Assembly: GCF_023845585.1 (NCBI RefSeq)
Contig: NZ_JAMQHS010000003.1
Location: 282,671-346,670, forward strand
DNA: 64,000 nucleotides
Direction: 5' to 3'
Origin: Clostridium sp. CMCC3677
Lineage (GTDB): Bacteria > Bacillota > Clostridia > Clostridiales > Clostridiaceae
Positions 36,721-46,600 of the stretch are shown here, piece by piece. Position 1 is the stretch's first letter; every line of letters begins with the position of its first letter. The notes under the pieces were generated by a model. That model was not told the origin of the DNA and made no database searches. It worked only from the letters and a program-made list of their open reading frames with translations. Position numbers and translations under genes: made by a program.

Positions 36721-38027
36721 TATAAAGTTAAATTTCCTCTTGCAATATCTTCTACTGTATTTAAAAAGAAATCTATTTCCTTTTCTGTATTATATACTGC
36801 AAAACTTACTCTAATCATTCCTGGCATTCTTTTTGTTTCGTCATTTAAAAAAGAACTTGCTTCTTCTTCGCTTATTCCCATAAGCCTTCTACAATAAGGA
36901 TGTGCACAAAACCATCCATGCCTTACTGCTATTCCACGCCTCTTAGCTAATATTTCAGCTACTTCTTTGTCATAAAATTCATTTATATTAAAAACAGCTA
37001 TTCCAAGCCTATCATAAATATTAAAAGTATCACCGTAATTAATTATTTGTGGAATGCTTTCAAGGCCTTGCAACATTCTTTTTAAAAGAACTTTCTCATG
37101 TTCTTCAATAAATTGATATCCTATATCCCTTAATTCTCTTAATGAATTTATTAAAGACATTACTCCTAAAAAATTTGGAGTCCCTGCTTCATTTTTTTCT
37201 GGTGGCTTAAGATAAGTTACTTCATTATCTAAAACCAGCTCCACTGTTCCTCCACCTGAATAGTCTGGAAGAGAATTTATAAAATCTTCTTTTAAACCTA
37301 TTATTACACCTATTCCAAATGGAGAATATATTTTATGAGAAGAAAATACTAAAAAGTCTATATCCTCTTCTTTTGAATTTCCGCTAATACTAATTTTTTT
37401 ATGAGCTACAAGTTGAGCTGCATCTACTATTAATTTAGCACCATATTGATGAACTATTTTGGCTATTTCATGAATATTGTTTATATATCCAGTTACATTA
37501 GATGCACCAGTTAGGGATACATATTTTATTTTTCCAAGATTACTTTTTAACTTTTCTTCTAACTCTTCAATTTTTAATCTTCCTTCTTTATTAACTTCTA
37601 TATAATCAACTTTTCCTCTATTTCTCCAAGGCAAATCATTTGAATGATGCTCCATTCTTGATATAAGAACAATTTCATCATCTTTTTTAATTAATGTTTT
37701 AGCAAGTTTATTTAAAGCTTCTGTTGTATTATTAACATAGATTACAACATATTTATCTCTATTTTTTATATTAAAAAAATCCATTAAAAATTTTTTTGAT
37801 TCATAATATAACTCAGTAGTTATTTCCGCTTTTTGACCTGTACCTCTGCCTATAGATGCGTAAGTTTTACTGAGTTTTTTCATATATGAAAAATTAGATT
37901 TAAAAGTAGGTGTAGTTGCTGCATTATCAAAATTTATTGAATTTATGCCATGACCTCTATAATCATAAACTTTTTCATCTATTCCAAGAAATAAATCTCT
38001 AACGTTCTCCTCATTTTTTATCCTCAT
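36720..38027 (-). CDS. Class V aminotransferase (SufS/cysteine desulfurase-like)
   Basis: A 435-residue PLP enzyme of the class V fold. NFDNAATTPTF opens the catalytic domain. The PLP aspartate is in LIVDAAQLVAHK and the Schiff-base lysine in VFSSHKIYSPFGIG. A Cys stands at the desulfurase position in RHGWFCAHPYCRRL. GAGTPNF also fits. It looks like a cysteine desulfurase of the SufS group, but no sufU, iscU or other Fe-S gene is adjacent, so a different sulfur or transaminase role is possible. The ATG 6 nt after AGGAG is preferred to an upstream TTG. Confidence 0.78.
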   Translation of the reverse strand: MRIKNEENVRDLFLGIDEKVYDYRGHGINSINFDNAATTPTFKSNFSYMKKLSKTYASIGRGTGQKAEITTELYYESKKFLMDFFNIKNRDKYVVIYVNNTTEALNKLAKTLIKKDDEIVLISRMEHHSNDLPWRNRGKVDYIEVNKEGRLKIEELEEKLKSNLGKIKYVSLTGASNVTGYINNIHEIAKIVHQYGAKLIVDAAQLVAHKKISISGNSKEEDIDFLVFSSHKIYSPFGIGVIIGLKEDFINSLPDYSGGGTVELVLDNEVTYLKPPEKNEAGTPNFLGVMSLINSLRELRDIGYQFIEEHEKVLLKRMLQGLESIPQIINYGDTFNIYDRLGIAVFNINEFYDKEVAEILAKRRGIAVRHGWFCAHPYCRRLMGISEEEASSFLNDETKRMPGMIRVSFAVYNTEKEIDFFLNTVEDIARGNLTL

Positions 38028-38155
38028 ATACATCTCCTCCAATATATCCTATTCAAATGTAGCTTTTATTGTGTCACCAAGGAATGTAGTTAATTTAAGT
38101 AATATATATGTATATAAATTCATATTATAAAGTGTAACAAATAGTCTTTTATAGT

Positions 38156-38163
38156 CATATAGT
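38156..38163 (+). promoter_or_regulatory. Possible sporulation-type -10 element
   Basis: CATATAGT resembles sigma-E/sigma-K -10 sequences and lies 33 nt before the next ATG. No convincing -35 was found. Weak. Confidence 0.2.
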
Positions 38164-38196
38164 TATTAAGATAATATATGGAGGTATTGTAAAAAA

Positions 38197-38721
38197 ATGA
38201 AACCTGATAAAAAATATATGAATATTAAATGTAATAATGACTTTGATTACAATTTTATGCCACTACAAAACATTTTTAATTTTCGCTGTAATCATTCATC
38301 ATTAACACCCCTTTTTAAGGTTAATAATTCTCTCTTCGATAATGAACCTGATCATAATTTTAGAGGTGATATTAATTCTTCAGACTTATTTCCAGATGAA
38401 ACTGTTGAATCTGAGCTATACTGTTATGTTAATGAATTAAATGAAAATTGTCACACAAAAAATCATGCTATAAAAGAAGAAAATCCCTCTGAATTGACTC
38501 CTGATAAAATATTAAGAGGTTTTGATTTAGATTTAAATGAAAATGAAGATTTAGAGCGTGCTAAGCCCGATAATGATGTAAATAGAATTTATTTAAGAAT
38601 TGAAAAAAATAATCCTAATATATTGAATACACTTTTACGTTATGGTATTCCTTATCCAATGGCTAGGATGATTATTAAAAGAATAATAACATTGTCACTA
38701 CAATATTGTGAAAAAAGGTAG
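38197..38721 (+). CDS. Protein of unknown function, partner of DUF4397 gene
   Basis: 174 residues without signal peptide or membrane helix. The first 125 residues are polar and Asn/Asp-rich with little predicted structure. The last 45 (NRIYLRIEKNNPNILNTLLRY onward) form a compact helical, basic segment ending in LSLQYCEKR. Five cysteines are scattered through it. GGAGG lies 12 nt before the ATG. The DUF4397 gene follows by 10 nt, so the two proteins probably act together. I do not recognise the family. Confidence 0.7.
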   Translation: MKPDKKYMNIKCNNDFDYNFMPLQNIFNFRCNHSSLTPLFKVNNSLFDNEPDHNFRGDINSSDLFPDETVESELYCYVNELNENCHTKNHAIKEENPSELTPDKILRGFDLDLNENEDLERAKPDNDVNRIYLRIEKNNPNILNTLLRYGIPYPMARMIIKRIITLSLQYCEKR

Positions 38722-38731
38722 GTGAAATTAT

Positions 38732-39352
38732 ATGTTTTTATTTAGAAATTCCTTACCTGATATAGAATCTAATGTAAGGTTTATACATGCTATTCCTGAA
38801 TCTTTAAGTGTTGATATTTATGCAAATGATAAACCACTATATTCTAATATCTCATTTGGAGAAGTTTCAAATTATATAAATATAGCTCCCGGTAAATATG
38901 ATATTAAATTATATAAGGCCTATACTTATGACACTCCCCTTATATCTAAAACTATAGAAATATTACCACTCTCGTATTCAACTATAAATATAACTTATGA
39001 AAATAAAGAAGTAGCATTTTTTAAATTAGATGATGGTGAATTTGAAGCTAATCCGTTACTATCATATGTAAGATTTATTAATCTTTCACCAAACTTATCT
39101 GGTATTTCTTTATCATTACCAGATGGACCACTTTTATTTGATGAAATTCCTTACTTAGAGACAACAGATTACTATCCTGTATCTCCTGGAATATATAATT
39201 TTGTTGTATCAGATAAAAATAATTTTAGTAAATTTATAAGTAATATTAATTTAGAAAAAAATATGTTCATAACAATTTATATAGTTGGAATTTTTAATGA
39301 CACGCCTAGAATAGGATATATCCTCACTAAAGATGCTTATAGACAAAAGTAA
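38732..39352 (+). CDS. DUF4397-domain protein
   Basis: 206 residues made of two DUF4397 beta-sandwich repeats. The first has VRFIHAIPESLSVDIYAND, INIAPGKYDIKLY; the second has VRFINLSPNLSGISLSLPDG, YPVSPGIYNFVV. No signal peptide is present, which is unusual because most DUF4397 proteins are secreted. An intracellular, perhaps spore-associated, role is possible but not shown. AGGTG lies about 7 nt before the ATG. It is the second gene of a two-gene unit ended by a strong terminator. Confidence 0.82.
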   Translation: MFLFRNSLPDIESNVRFIHAIPESLSVDIYANDKPLYSNISFGEVSNYINIAPGKYDIKLYKAYTYDTPLISKTIEILPLSYSTINITYENKEVAFFKLDDGEFEANPLLSYVRFINLSPNLSGISLSLPDGPLLFDEIPYLETTDYYPVSPGIYNFVVSDKNNFSKFISNINLEKNMFITIYIVGIFNDTPRIGYILTKDAYRQK

Positions 39353-39362
39353 TTTTATAAAT

Positions 39363-39407
39363 AATACCTATCTTAATATATTTAATCTATATTTTAAGAT
39401 AGGTATT
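39363..39407 (+). terminator. Terminator after DUF4397 gene
   Basis: A perfect 14-bp stem AATACCTATCTTAA/TTAAGATAGGTATT followed by TTAAATTT, 10 nt past the stop. Confidence 0.85.
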
Positions 39408-39416
39408 TTAAATTTA

Positions 39417-39470
39417 GGTTCTGTTTTAGCAAAGTTTTAATATATGCATAAGCAAAGCTAAATGGAGCTT
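39417..39470 (+). repeat. Dispersed repeat R1, left-arm fragment
   Basis: GGTTCTGTTTTAGCAAAG continues with ATATATGCATAAGCAAAG, as in the left arm of the full copy. The rest of the element is absent; it ends close to the 3' end of the TetR gene. Confidence 0.6.
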
Positions 39471-39475
39471 AACTT

Positions 39476-40090
39476 TTAAACCTTTATCATAGCTAAAATT
39501 TTCTTAAATAAAATAGGCTTGATAGTATCTATATCAGTAGGTTCTTTAAATATTATCGTTGTAAAGCATACACTTCCTACCAATTCTATTATCATAAACA
39601 AAGTCATTTCAGCTTCTTCTTTTGACATGCCAGAATTAACTAGATTTTTTATAAAACTATCTACCACTTTATTTACATTGTAATATTCCTCTGGTTTTAA
39701 TATATTTTTTCTATATAATCCCCAAGAAATATTTTTATTTATAATTTTAAGAAGTAACTTATTATGTTTTAAATTTTCTATTATATAATCTATAAAAAAT
39801 AAAACTCTTTCTGAAAAATCATCTATTTTTTCATTAGTGGTCTCATTCATAGCCTCTTTTAATAACTTGTTGCTCTTTTTTAATATAAGTTTATTTAAAA
39901 GATCATGTTTATCATTAAAATATAAATAAAATGTACCTTTTGCTATTCCAGCTTTATTTACAATATCACTTATAGAAGTCTTCTCAATTCCTTGTGTTAA
40001 AAACAGTTCATATGCTGAATCAAATAACTGCTTTTCCTTCAATTGCTTCTTTGCACTAACCTTATCAATCTTTTCGTCATATAAGTTCAT
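39476..40090 (-). CDS. TetR/AcrR family transcriptional regulator
   Basis: 204 residues. The N-terminal helix-turn-helix (about residues 15-62) has IEKTSISDIVNKAGIAKGTFYLYFNDKHDLL, the TetR signature. The remainder is a helical ligand-binding domain. It is divergent from the ABC-F gene with a 107-bp shared region that contains an operator-like repeat, so it probably represses that gene. GGAGG lies 9 nt before the ATG. Confidence 0.92.
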   Translation of the reverse strand: MNLYDEKIDKVSAKKQLKEKQLFDSAYELFLTQGIEKTSISDIVNKAGIAKGTFYLYFNDKHDLLNKLILKKSNKLLKEAMNETTNEKIDDFSERVLFFIDYIIENLKHNKLLLKIINKNISWGLYRKNILKPEEYYNVNKVVDSFIKNLVNSGMSKEEAEMTLFMIIELVGSVCFTTIIFKEPTDIDTIKPILFKKILAMIKV

Positions 40091-40120
40091 TTATAATTCC
40101 TCCAAAGATTATTCCTTAAA

Positions 40121-40149
40121 TTGATATACCTATTATAAAATAGTATAAT
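40121..40149 (+). promoter_or_regulatory. ABC-F gene promoter with operator in the spacer
   Basis: TTGATA, 17-nt spacer, TATAAT: a near-consensus sigma-A promoter. TATACCTATT-ATAA-AATAG-TATA (40125-40147) is an imperfect inverted repeat that fills the spacer and touches both hexamers. A TetR dimer bound there would block polymerase. Confidence 0.7.
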
Positions 40150-40197
40150 TATATAATATACATTTAATTATAACAATAAAACATTGGAGGATAAATA

Positions 40198-42123
40198 ATG
40201 ATTGTCTTAAGTTGTAAAGATATAAGTAAAAGTTATGGAATAGATGATATTCTAAAGGAAGTAACTTTTTCTGTTAATGATGGAGATAAGGTTGGTATAA
40301 TTGGATCAAATGGAGAAGGTAAATCTACTCTATTCAAAATACTTTCTAAAGAAATCCTTCAAGATACAGGTGATATTTATATAGATAAAAATAAATCTAT
40401 AGGCTATTTATCTCAACATTTAAACTTAAATTCTGAATTTACTCTTTATGATGAAATGTTGACAGTATTTAATGAGCTTATACAACTAGAAAATAAAATT
40501 TCTAATTTACAAATAAAAATGGGTGAACCTTATGACGAGAAAAATGCTGCTTATCACGAAAAAATAATAAAAGACTATACGACTGCTCAAGATTTATATG
40601 AAAACAGAGGTGGATATACATATAAGGGTGAAATATCTCGTATAGTTAAAGGTTTAGGATTTAATGAAAATGATTTTGATAAAGTTATTTCAACACTTAG
40701 TGGTGGACAGAAGACTAGAGTAGCTTTATGTAAGCTATTGCTTTTAAAACCTGATATATTGCTACTAGATGAACCTACTAATCATTTAGATTTGGATGCA
40801 ATTGAATGGCTTGAAGAATACTTAAAAAGCTACAAAGGAACTGTTCTTATAATCTCACATGATAGATATTTCTTAGATTCTGTTACTAATATAACTTTTC
40901 AAGTTATAAATGGTCATGTTAATTGCTATAATGCGTCATATACTAAATACTTAGAATTAAAAGAAAAAGATTATGAAAGTAAATTAAAAGCTTATAATCT
41001 TCAACAAGCTGAAATTAAAAGACAAGAAGCTATTATAGAAAAATTCAGATCATTCAATAGAGAAAAGAGTATTAAGGCTGCTGAAAGTAGAGAAAAAGCT
41101 CTTGATAGAATTGACTTATTGAATGCTCCTGATGTTGAAAAATCTGCTTCTAAAATAAACTTTGAAACCTCTGTAAAAAGTGGATTTGATGTATTACATA
41201 TTGAAGATCTATCTAAATCTTATGGAGAAAAAAAATTATTTTCTAATCTTTCTATTGATTTAAAACGTGGAGAAAAAATTGCTTTAATAGGTGAAAATGG
41301 TCGAGGTAAAACAACTTTATTTAACATAATAATGGATAAAGTGAAAAGTGATAGTGGCGTTAAAGTTTTAGGTGCAAATGTTAATATTGGGTATTATGAT
41401 CAAGAACAATCAAATCTTAATCTTGATAAAACAATAATAGATGAGCTTTGGGACGACTTTCCTGAATTAACTACTACACAAATTAGAAATGTTCTCGCTT
41501 CTTTTTTGTTTACTGGAGATGATGTTTTTAAGAAAATTGATAAACTAAGCGGTGGAGAAAAGTGTAGAATTAATTTATTAAAACTTATGTTATCTAAAGC
41601 TAATTTATTATTATTAGATGAACCTACTAACCACTTAGACATACCATCTAGAGAAGCCCTAGAAGATGCTATTTTAAGCTATGATGGTTCATTACTAGTA
41701 ATATCTCATGATAGATACTTTTTAAATAAAGTTATAAATAGAATATTAGAACTAACTGAAAATGGAGTTATAAATTATTTAGGTAATTATAGCTATTATA
41801 CAGAAAAGAAAAAAAATCCTTTGAGATTTGAAAATTATGATGAACAGGATTCATCAAAAACAAAGACTCAATTAAATACAGAAAAAAAGAAAAAAAAGGC
41901 TTTAGATAAAGAGGCCAAGGCCCTTCAAAATAAAATAAAATCTCTTGAAGAAACTATAAATAAAAATGAAGAAGATTTATTAATGCTTCAGGAAGAATTG
42001 TGTAAAGAAGAAATTTACTCAGTTCCATCTGAAAGTGAGAGAGTTAATAAAGAGATTAAAGCCAAAGAAAGCTTAATTGAAGAACTTTATGCACAATGGG
42101 AAGAATTAAATGAATCAAACTAA
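40198..42123 (+). CDS. ABC-F family ATPase
   Basis: 641 residues with two ATPase domains and no membrane segment. Walker A motifs are GSNGEGKST and GENGRGKTT; signatures are LSGGQKTR and LSGGEKCR; Walker B motifs are LLLDEPTNHLDL and LLLDEPTNHLDI. The inter-domain linker (about residues 245-320) is charged and helical, and a C-terminal coiled coil (KALQNKIKSLEETINKNEE) follows. ABC-F proteins act on ribosomes as translation factors or antibiotic-protection proteins. TetR control hints at inducible protection; this is inference. GGAGG lies 7 nt before the ATG. Confidence 0.9.
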   Translation: MIVLSCKDISKSYGIDDILKEVTFSVNDGDKVGIIGSNGEGKSTLFKILSKEILQDTGDIYIDKNKSIGYLSQHLNLNSEFTLYDEMLTVFNELIQLENKISNLQIKMGEPYDEKNAAYHEKIIKDYTTAQDLYENRGGYTYKGEISRIVKGLGFNENDFDKVISTLSGGQKTRVALCKLLLLKPDILLLDEPTNHLDLDAIEWLEEYLKSYKGTVLIISHDRYFLDSVTNITFQVINGHVNCYNASYTKYLELKEKDYESKLKAYNLQQAEIKRQEAIIEKFRSFNREKSIKAAESREKALDRIDLLNAPDVEKSASKINFETSVKSGFDVLHIEDLSKSYGEKKLFSNLSIDLKRGEKIALIGENGRGKTTLFNIIMDKVKSDSGVKVLGANVNIGYYDQEQSNLNLDKTIIDELWDDFPELTTTQIRNVLASFLFTGDDVFKKIDKLSGGEKCRINLLKLMLSKANLLLLDEPTNHLDIPSREALEDAILSYDGSLLVISHDRYFLNKVINRILELTENGVINYLGNYSYYTEKKKNPLRFENYDEQDSSKTKTQLNTEKKKKKALDKEAKALQNKIKSLEETINKNEEDLLMLQEELCKEEIYSVPSESERVNKEIKAKESLIEELYAQWEELNESN

Positions 42124-42129
42124 AAAGGA

Positions 42130-42172
42130 CTATGTTTTAAATATGCATATACCAAAACATATTAAAACATAG
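42130..42172. repeat. R1-like minimal palindrome after ABC-F gene
   Basis: Perfect arms CTATGTTTTAA/TTAAAACATAG around 21 nt. It shares the terminal sequence of R1 and sits 6 nt past the ABC-F stop, where it could also serve as a terminator. Confidence 0.55.
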
Positions 42173-42206
42173 ATTTCTTAAAACTATATATTTCAGAAAT
42201 GATATA

Positions 42207-42241
42207 GTAACTACAGCCTTCTAAGGCTGTAGTTACTATAC
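42207..42241 (-). terminator. Terminator at end of dut
   Basis: A perfect hairpin of 16-17 bp, ATAGTAACTACAGCC/GGCTGTAGTTACTAT, overlapping the dut stop codon region. The T-tract is weak, so it may act on both strands by stem strength. Confidence 0.6.
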
Positions 42242-42681
42242 TATCTTAATCCTGAAGATCCAAATCCATTTGCTTTTCTTTCAGAACCACTTAATTCATT
42301 AACTTCTTCTATTTGAACATTAAGTACAGGTTTTATAACCATTTGAGCAATTTTCATGCCCTCTTCTATTTTAAAACTTTCTTTGCTATGGTTTATCAAA
42401 ATAACACCAATTTCACCTCTATAACCTTCATCTATAGTTCCTGGTGAATTTAAAGTAGTAATTCCATGTTTTAATGCTAATCCACTTCTTGGTCTAATTT
42501 GAGCCTCTGTATTTGTAGGAAGCTCTATTTGTATTCCTGTATGAATTAAGCCCCTCTCTCCTGGTTCTAATAATAATTTCTCTACTGAATATAAATCTAA
42601 TCCTGCATCTCCCTCATGAGCATAATTAGGCACTATTGCTTTTTCATTAATTTTCTTTATTTTTAATATGTACCTTTCCAT
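42241..42681 (-). CDS. dut: Deoxyuridine 5'-triphosphate nucleotidohydrolase
   Basis: A 146-residue trimeric dUTPase that hydrolyses dUTP to dUMP, keeping uracil out of DNA. Conserved motifs in order: [11 protein letters not shown] (1), [12 protein letters not shown] (2), [17 protein letters not shown] (3), IAQMVI (4) and [12 protein letters not shown] (5). Motif 5 is intact with its nucleotide-capping Phe. AGGTGA lies 4 nt before the ATG. It is monocistronic. Confidence 0.94.
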   Translation of the reverse strand: MERYILKIKKINEKAIVPNYAHEGDAGLDLYSVEKLLLEPGERGLIHTGIQIELPTNTEAQIRPRSGLALKHGITTLNSPGTIDEGYRGEIGVILINHSKESFKIEEGMKIAQMVIKPVLNVQIEEVNELSGSERKANGFGSSGLR

Positions 42682-42819
42682 ATAATCACCTACTTAAAAT
42701 ATCTCGTGTAGCATAAGCTATACGGATTGTCTTTGCTTATATGATTATAAAATATAATTATATAAATAGCAAAAGATTGATAAGTTAAACAATCTTATCA
42801 ATCTTTTAAAATATAGAAA

Positions 42820-43560
42820 TTATCTATATCTACAATTCTTTTTTAAATTATTCATAACTAAAATTTTAGCATTAGTATTTTCTCTATTTATATTTACTTC
42901 ATTCCAATTAACATACTTAGGTTTTTCAAAATAATTTTTATTAACAATCTCTATTATTCTATAACATCCTTCTGGTAAATTCTCAAATACTACTTTTCCT
43001 TGTTTATTAGTTAAACAAGATTCAATAAATACTGGACATACACCATTAAGCTTATACAAATTTATTTTAGCACCCTCTAAATATTCATTTTTACCGCCAC
43101 AGTTTATAGATGATATAACTACTATTTCTCCTCTGACTTTTGGACATTGATTATTGTAATAACTAAATCCATTAAGTTCTGAATCATTTAATGTATCATG
43201 TTTTTGTATATCCGACTCACAATTTTCATAAGAAAAATTTCTACTATCAATATTGTTGTTTTCTGTTAACTCGTAATCATTTTCTTGAGAATTATAATTG
43301 TTTTTTATTGAATCCATTTCATCTTCTGTTAAATCATAATTAATTTTTAGTAAATCCTCGTTATCTCCTGTAAAATTGTAATTACCTTTCACTGTATGAT
43401 TTTTCTCTTCTACTAAATCACAATCCATATCTATATTAGAAAAATCAGGATCTTCATCTGAAATTTCAAATATACATATATCATCATCAGATTCATAATA
43501 CTTTATTTTTTCACCTGACGCTGATAAATTTATATGCATGTTATTCGTATCATTAGCCAT
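42820..43560 (-). CDS. Acidic protein with C-terminal prealbumin-like (Cna-B/SpaA-type) domain
   Basis: 246 residues. Residues 1 to about 135 are very acidic and Asn-rich, with loosely repeated units of the type NYDLTEDEMDSI / NDYELTENN / GNYNFTGDNED. Residues about 140-240 form a beta-sandwich of the Cna-B/SpaA type: GAKINLYKLNGVCPVFIESC, TNKQGKVVFENLPEGCYRIIEI. There is no signal peptide, membrane helix or LPXTG. Thus it is not an ordinary pilin; an intracellular or spore-associated structural role is conceivable. AAAGGAAAG lies about 5 nt before the ATG. Confidence 0.7.
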   Translation of the reverse strand: MANDTNNMHINLSASGEKIKYYESDDDICIFEISDEDPDFSNIDMDCDLVEEKNHTVKGNYNFTGDNEDLLKINYDLTEDEMDSIKNNYNSQENDYELTENNNIDSRNFSYENCESDIQKHDTLNDSELNGFSYYNNQCPKVRGEIVVISSINCGGKNEYLEGAKINLYKLNGVCPVFIESCLTNKQGKVVFENLPEGCYRIIEIVNKNYFEKPKYVNWNEVNINRENTNAKILVMNNLKKNCRYR

Positions 43561-43683
43561 AAAAACTTTCCTTTCTTATTTCTATACAATACTAGAATAT
43601 GATTCAAAAATATTTTATGTGCTAATGACTTCGGATATTTAGATTTTAAGAAATTTACTTATTAAATAATTATTGTTCTTATA

Positions 43684-46600
43684 CTAACAAAACAATGGTA
43701 TCATAAGTTGACCTAAATAATTTATTAAAGATAAGTCCTCTTGTGTATATTCCCTCTTATTCACTGAAATAGAGACATATATAATTCCTATTACTTCTCC
43801 ATTATATATTATTGGTGTTATACACAGTGATTTCCAATCATGTATTCCAAAACATTTATCTACATATGAGTTATCCCAATCAATTAAATAATACCCCTTA
43901 GCATTATTAATAGCTTCCTCTATTAAAGTCATATTAAGCTTTTCTCTATCATTAATTTTATCTTCTTTAATTTTCTCGTTATAAATCTTTGCTATTTTCT
44001 TATTCTTTACAATAAATGCTGTAGCAAATTCCGAACCAGTTATTTGAATTATCTTTGAAAGAAATTTATATATTTTATCTTCTTTACTACTTTTATTGGT
44101 TAATAATTCAAGTATATCTTTTATTAGTGGAACTAACTTATTATCGTTATTATACTTAAATGGTAATATACCCTTAGATATATTTATATTATTACTTAAT
44201 ACTTCTATATTATCATTCCATATAGTTGTTTTATTTTTTCCTTGAGCTTTAGATGTATATAATGCTTGATCCGCCATTTTTATTAAATCTTCTGAATTTG
44301 AAGAATGTTTTAAATAAACTGATATTCCTAAACTAATAGTCACTTTTCTTTTTTCACCTAAAATCTTAGCACACTCAACTTTATTTCTTATTCTTTCTGA
44401 AAACAAATATGCATCCTCTTCACTTTTTTCAGGTAAAAGTATAATAAATTCTTCTCCTCCATATCTTACAAATACATCTTCTTTAGATAAGCATTTTTTA
44501 ACTTCCTGTGTTAGTTTTATTAAAACTTCATCTCCTGTTTGATGACCATATCTGTCATTTACTCCTTTAAAATCATCTATATCAAAAATAATTAATGAAA
44601 ATTCCTTTCCTTTTGAATAAGAGTCATCTATTAAATCACAAAAAGCTTTTTCAAGATATTTTCTATTATACACTCCTGTAAGTTTATCCAATGTAGAACT
44701 TATCATTAACTTATATTGATCTAATAAAAACATTACAAAAGGCATTAAATTTTTAACCTTAATTTTTGAATTAGAATTTATATTATTTATAGCATTATTT
44801 GATATTAAAATAAGTTTTCCATTAATACATTCATTGTTAGTAATAAATTTTCTTTTATTTCTAAACTTTATATACATACATGCTTGAATTCCATCTCTAA
44901 GCATTTCGTAATTCATTTTACTTTTATTATTACAATCATTAGATATAATCACTATTTCTTTGTTAGGATTTACTTTTAATGAAAAATATTTTAAAATTTC
45001 TTTTTTATCTTCTATTCTATATTCACATATAACTTCATTTTCTCCAAAATTATTTTCAATTGTAAGTAATGCCTTATCTGATAGTGTTATTCTTGCAATA
45101 TATTTTAATAAATTTTCTAAATTTTTTACTATATTATTTGAAAAATTACTTAGTATTTCATATATATTACTTTCAAAATTGCAATAATAATTACTATAGT
45201 GCTTTTGCATAATATAAAAAAATTCTTTGTTTAATAACAATTTACTAATTTTTAATTCATCTAATAATTCATTTATTTTAAAATCAACATCTATACAATT
45301 TAGTTTATTTAAATTTAGTTTTATCCCCATGTTTTCCACTAATATTTTTCTAAATTTATTATAAACAACTAAAAACATACTATTATTAATATATTGTATC
45401 TTATATTTTTCAGGTAATGAATTTATTATATTTATGAATATATTAATAGATTCATAATAATAATTTATTGCCAGCTCTTGAAATCCTTTACTTTTATATT
45501 TTTCAGCTATTGAGCAATATACCATTGCTTTTACTTCTTGATTTCTACTAAACTTAATTACTTTTAAAGCATCCTTAATTAAATTATTATAATCATTATC
45601 TTTTGATAAGTATAATGCTAAAAAAATATATCCTAATTGATTATCATATTCCTTTGGGCATTCTTTTATATTAAGAAATAATTCTCTTGCTAATTCTTTA
45701 TATCCTAAAAATAATATACTTACTACACTGCCTATTAACATTCCTTCTTTAGTAACAGGATTTGTTAAACTAATCAATTCATCCTTTAATAATTGAAAAG
45801 TTCTTTTTACGTCATTTTCATTTTTACAATTAATAATGCATAATTGGTAGTATTGGCTCTTTATTTTACTAAACTCCGTCCCTTTGTAATCATTTATTAT
45901 TTTATTAATTGCACTTAATTCTTTAAATGCATGTTTAAAATTATATATTCTACAATTATACAAGGCTTCTGTAGATTTAATAGTAAGCATATCTAATTCT
46001 GATACTTGTATTCCTTTTTTCAACTCAGAAATTAATTCATAGTAATTAGATGCTAATTTTGTTTTTCCTAATCTACAATATACCCAACATAGTAGAGTAC
46101 AAATTCTAAGAATATATCTATCCAATCCATTTTCTCTGGCAATTTCTAATGCTATTAGCAAATTTTCACTAGCTTTATTATATTTGAATATTTCTATGTT
46201 CATTTTAGCTATGTGTATTAAACTTGAAACTTCTTTTTTATAAACCTTATATTTAGTACTTAATTTTCTAATATCTATAAGACTTTTTAAAATATCATCT
46301 ATATTTTTTCCAATTTCATTATTAATAACTTCACAATTTATTTTAGTAGTTAATAATCCTGCATAATTATTTTCCATTTCAAATACATTCATAGATTCAT
46401 TCAATAACTTTTTAGCTTCACTATACTTTCCTTCTGAAATAAATATACTGCTTAGTAATAATTTTGCACAAGCATATACCCCTACTGTAATATTGCTATT
46501 TTTACAAATCTCAAAAACTTTCTCTATATATTTCACCGATAAAGCTTTTTTGCTCTCTATTTTAGCTACTAATGCAAGTGCATAATAATAATATGCTTCA

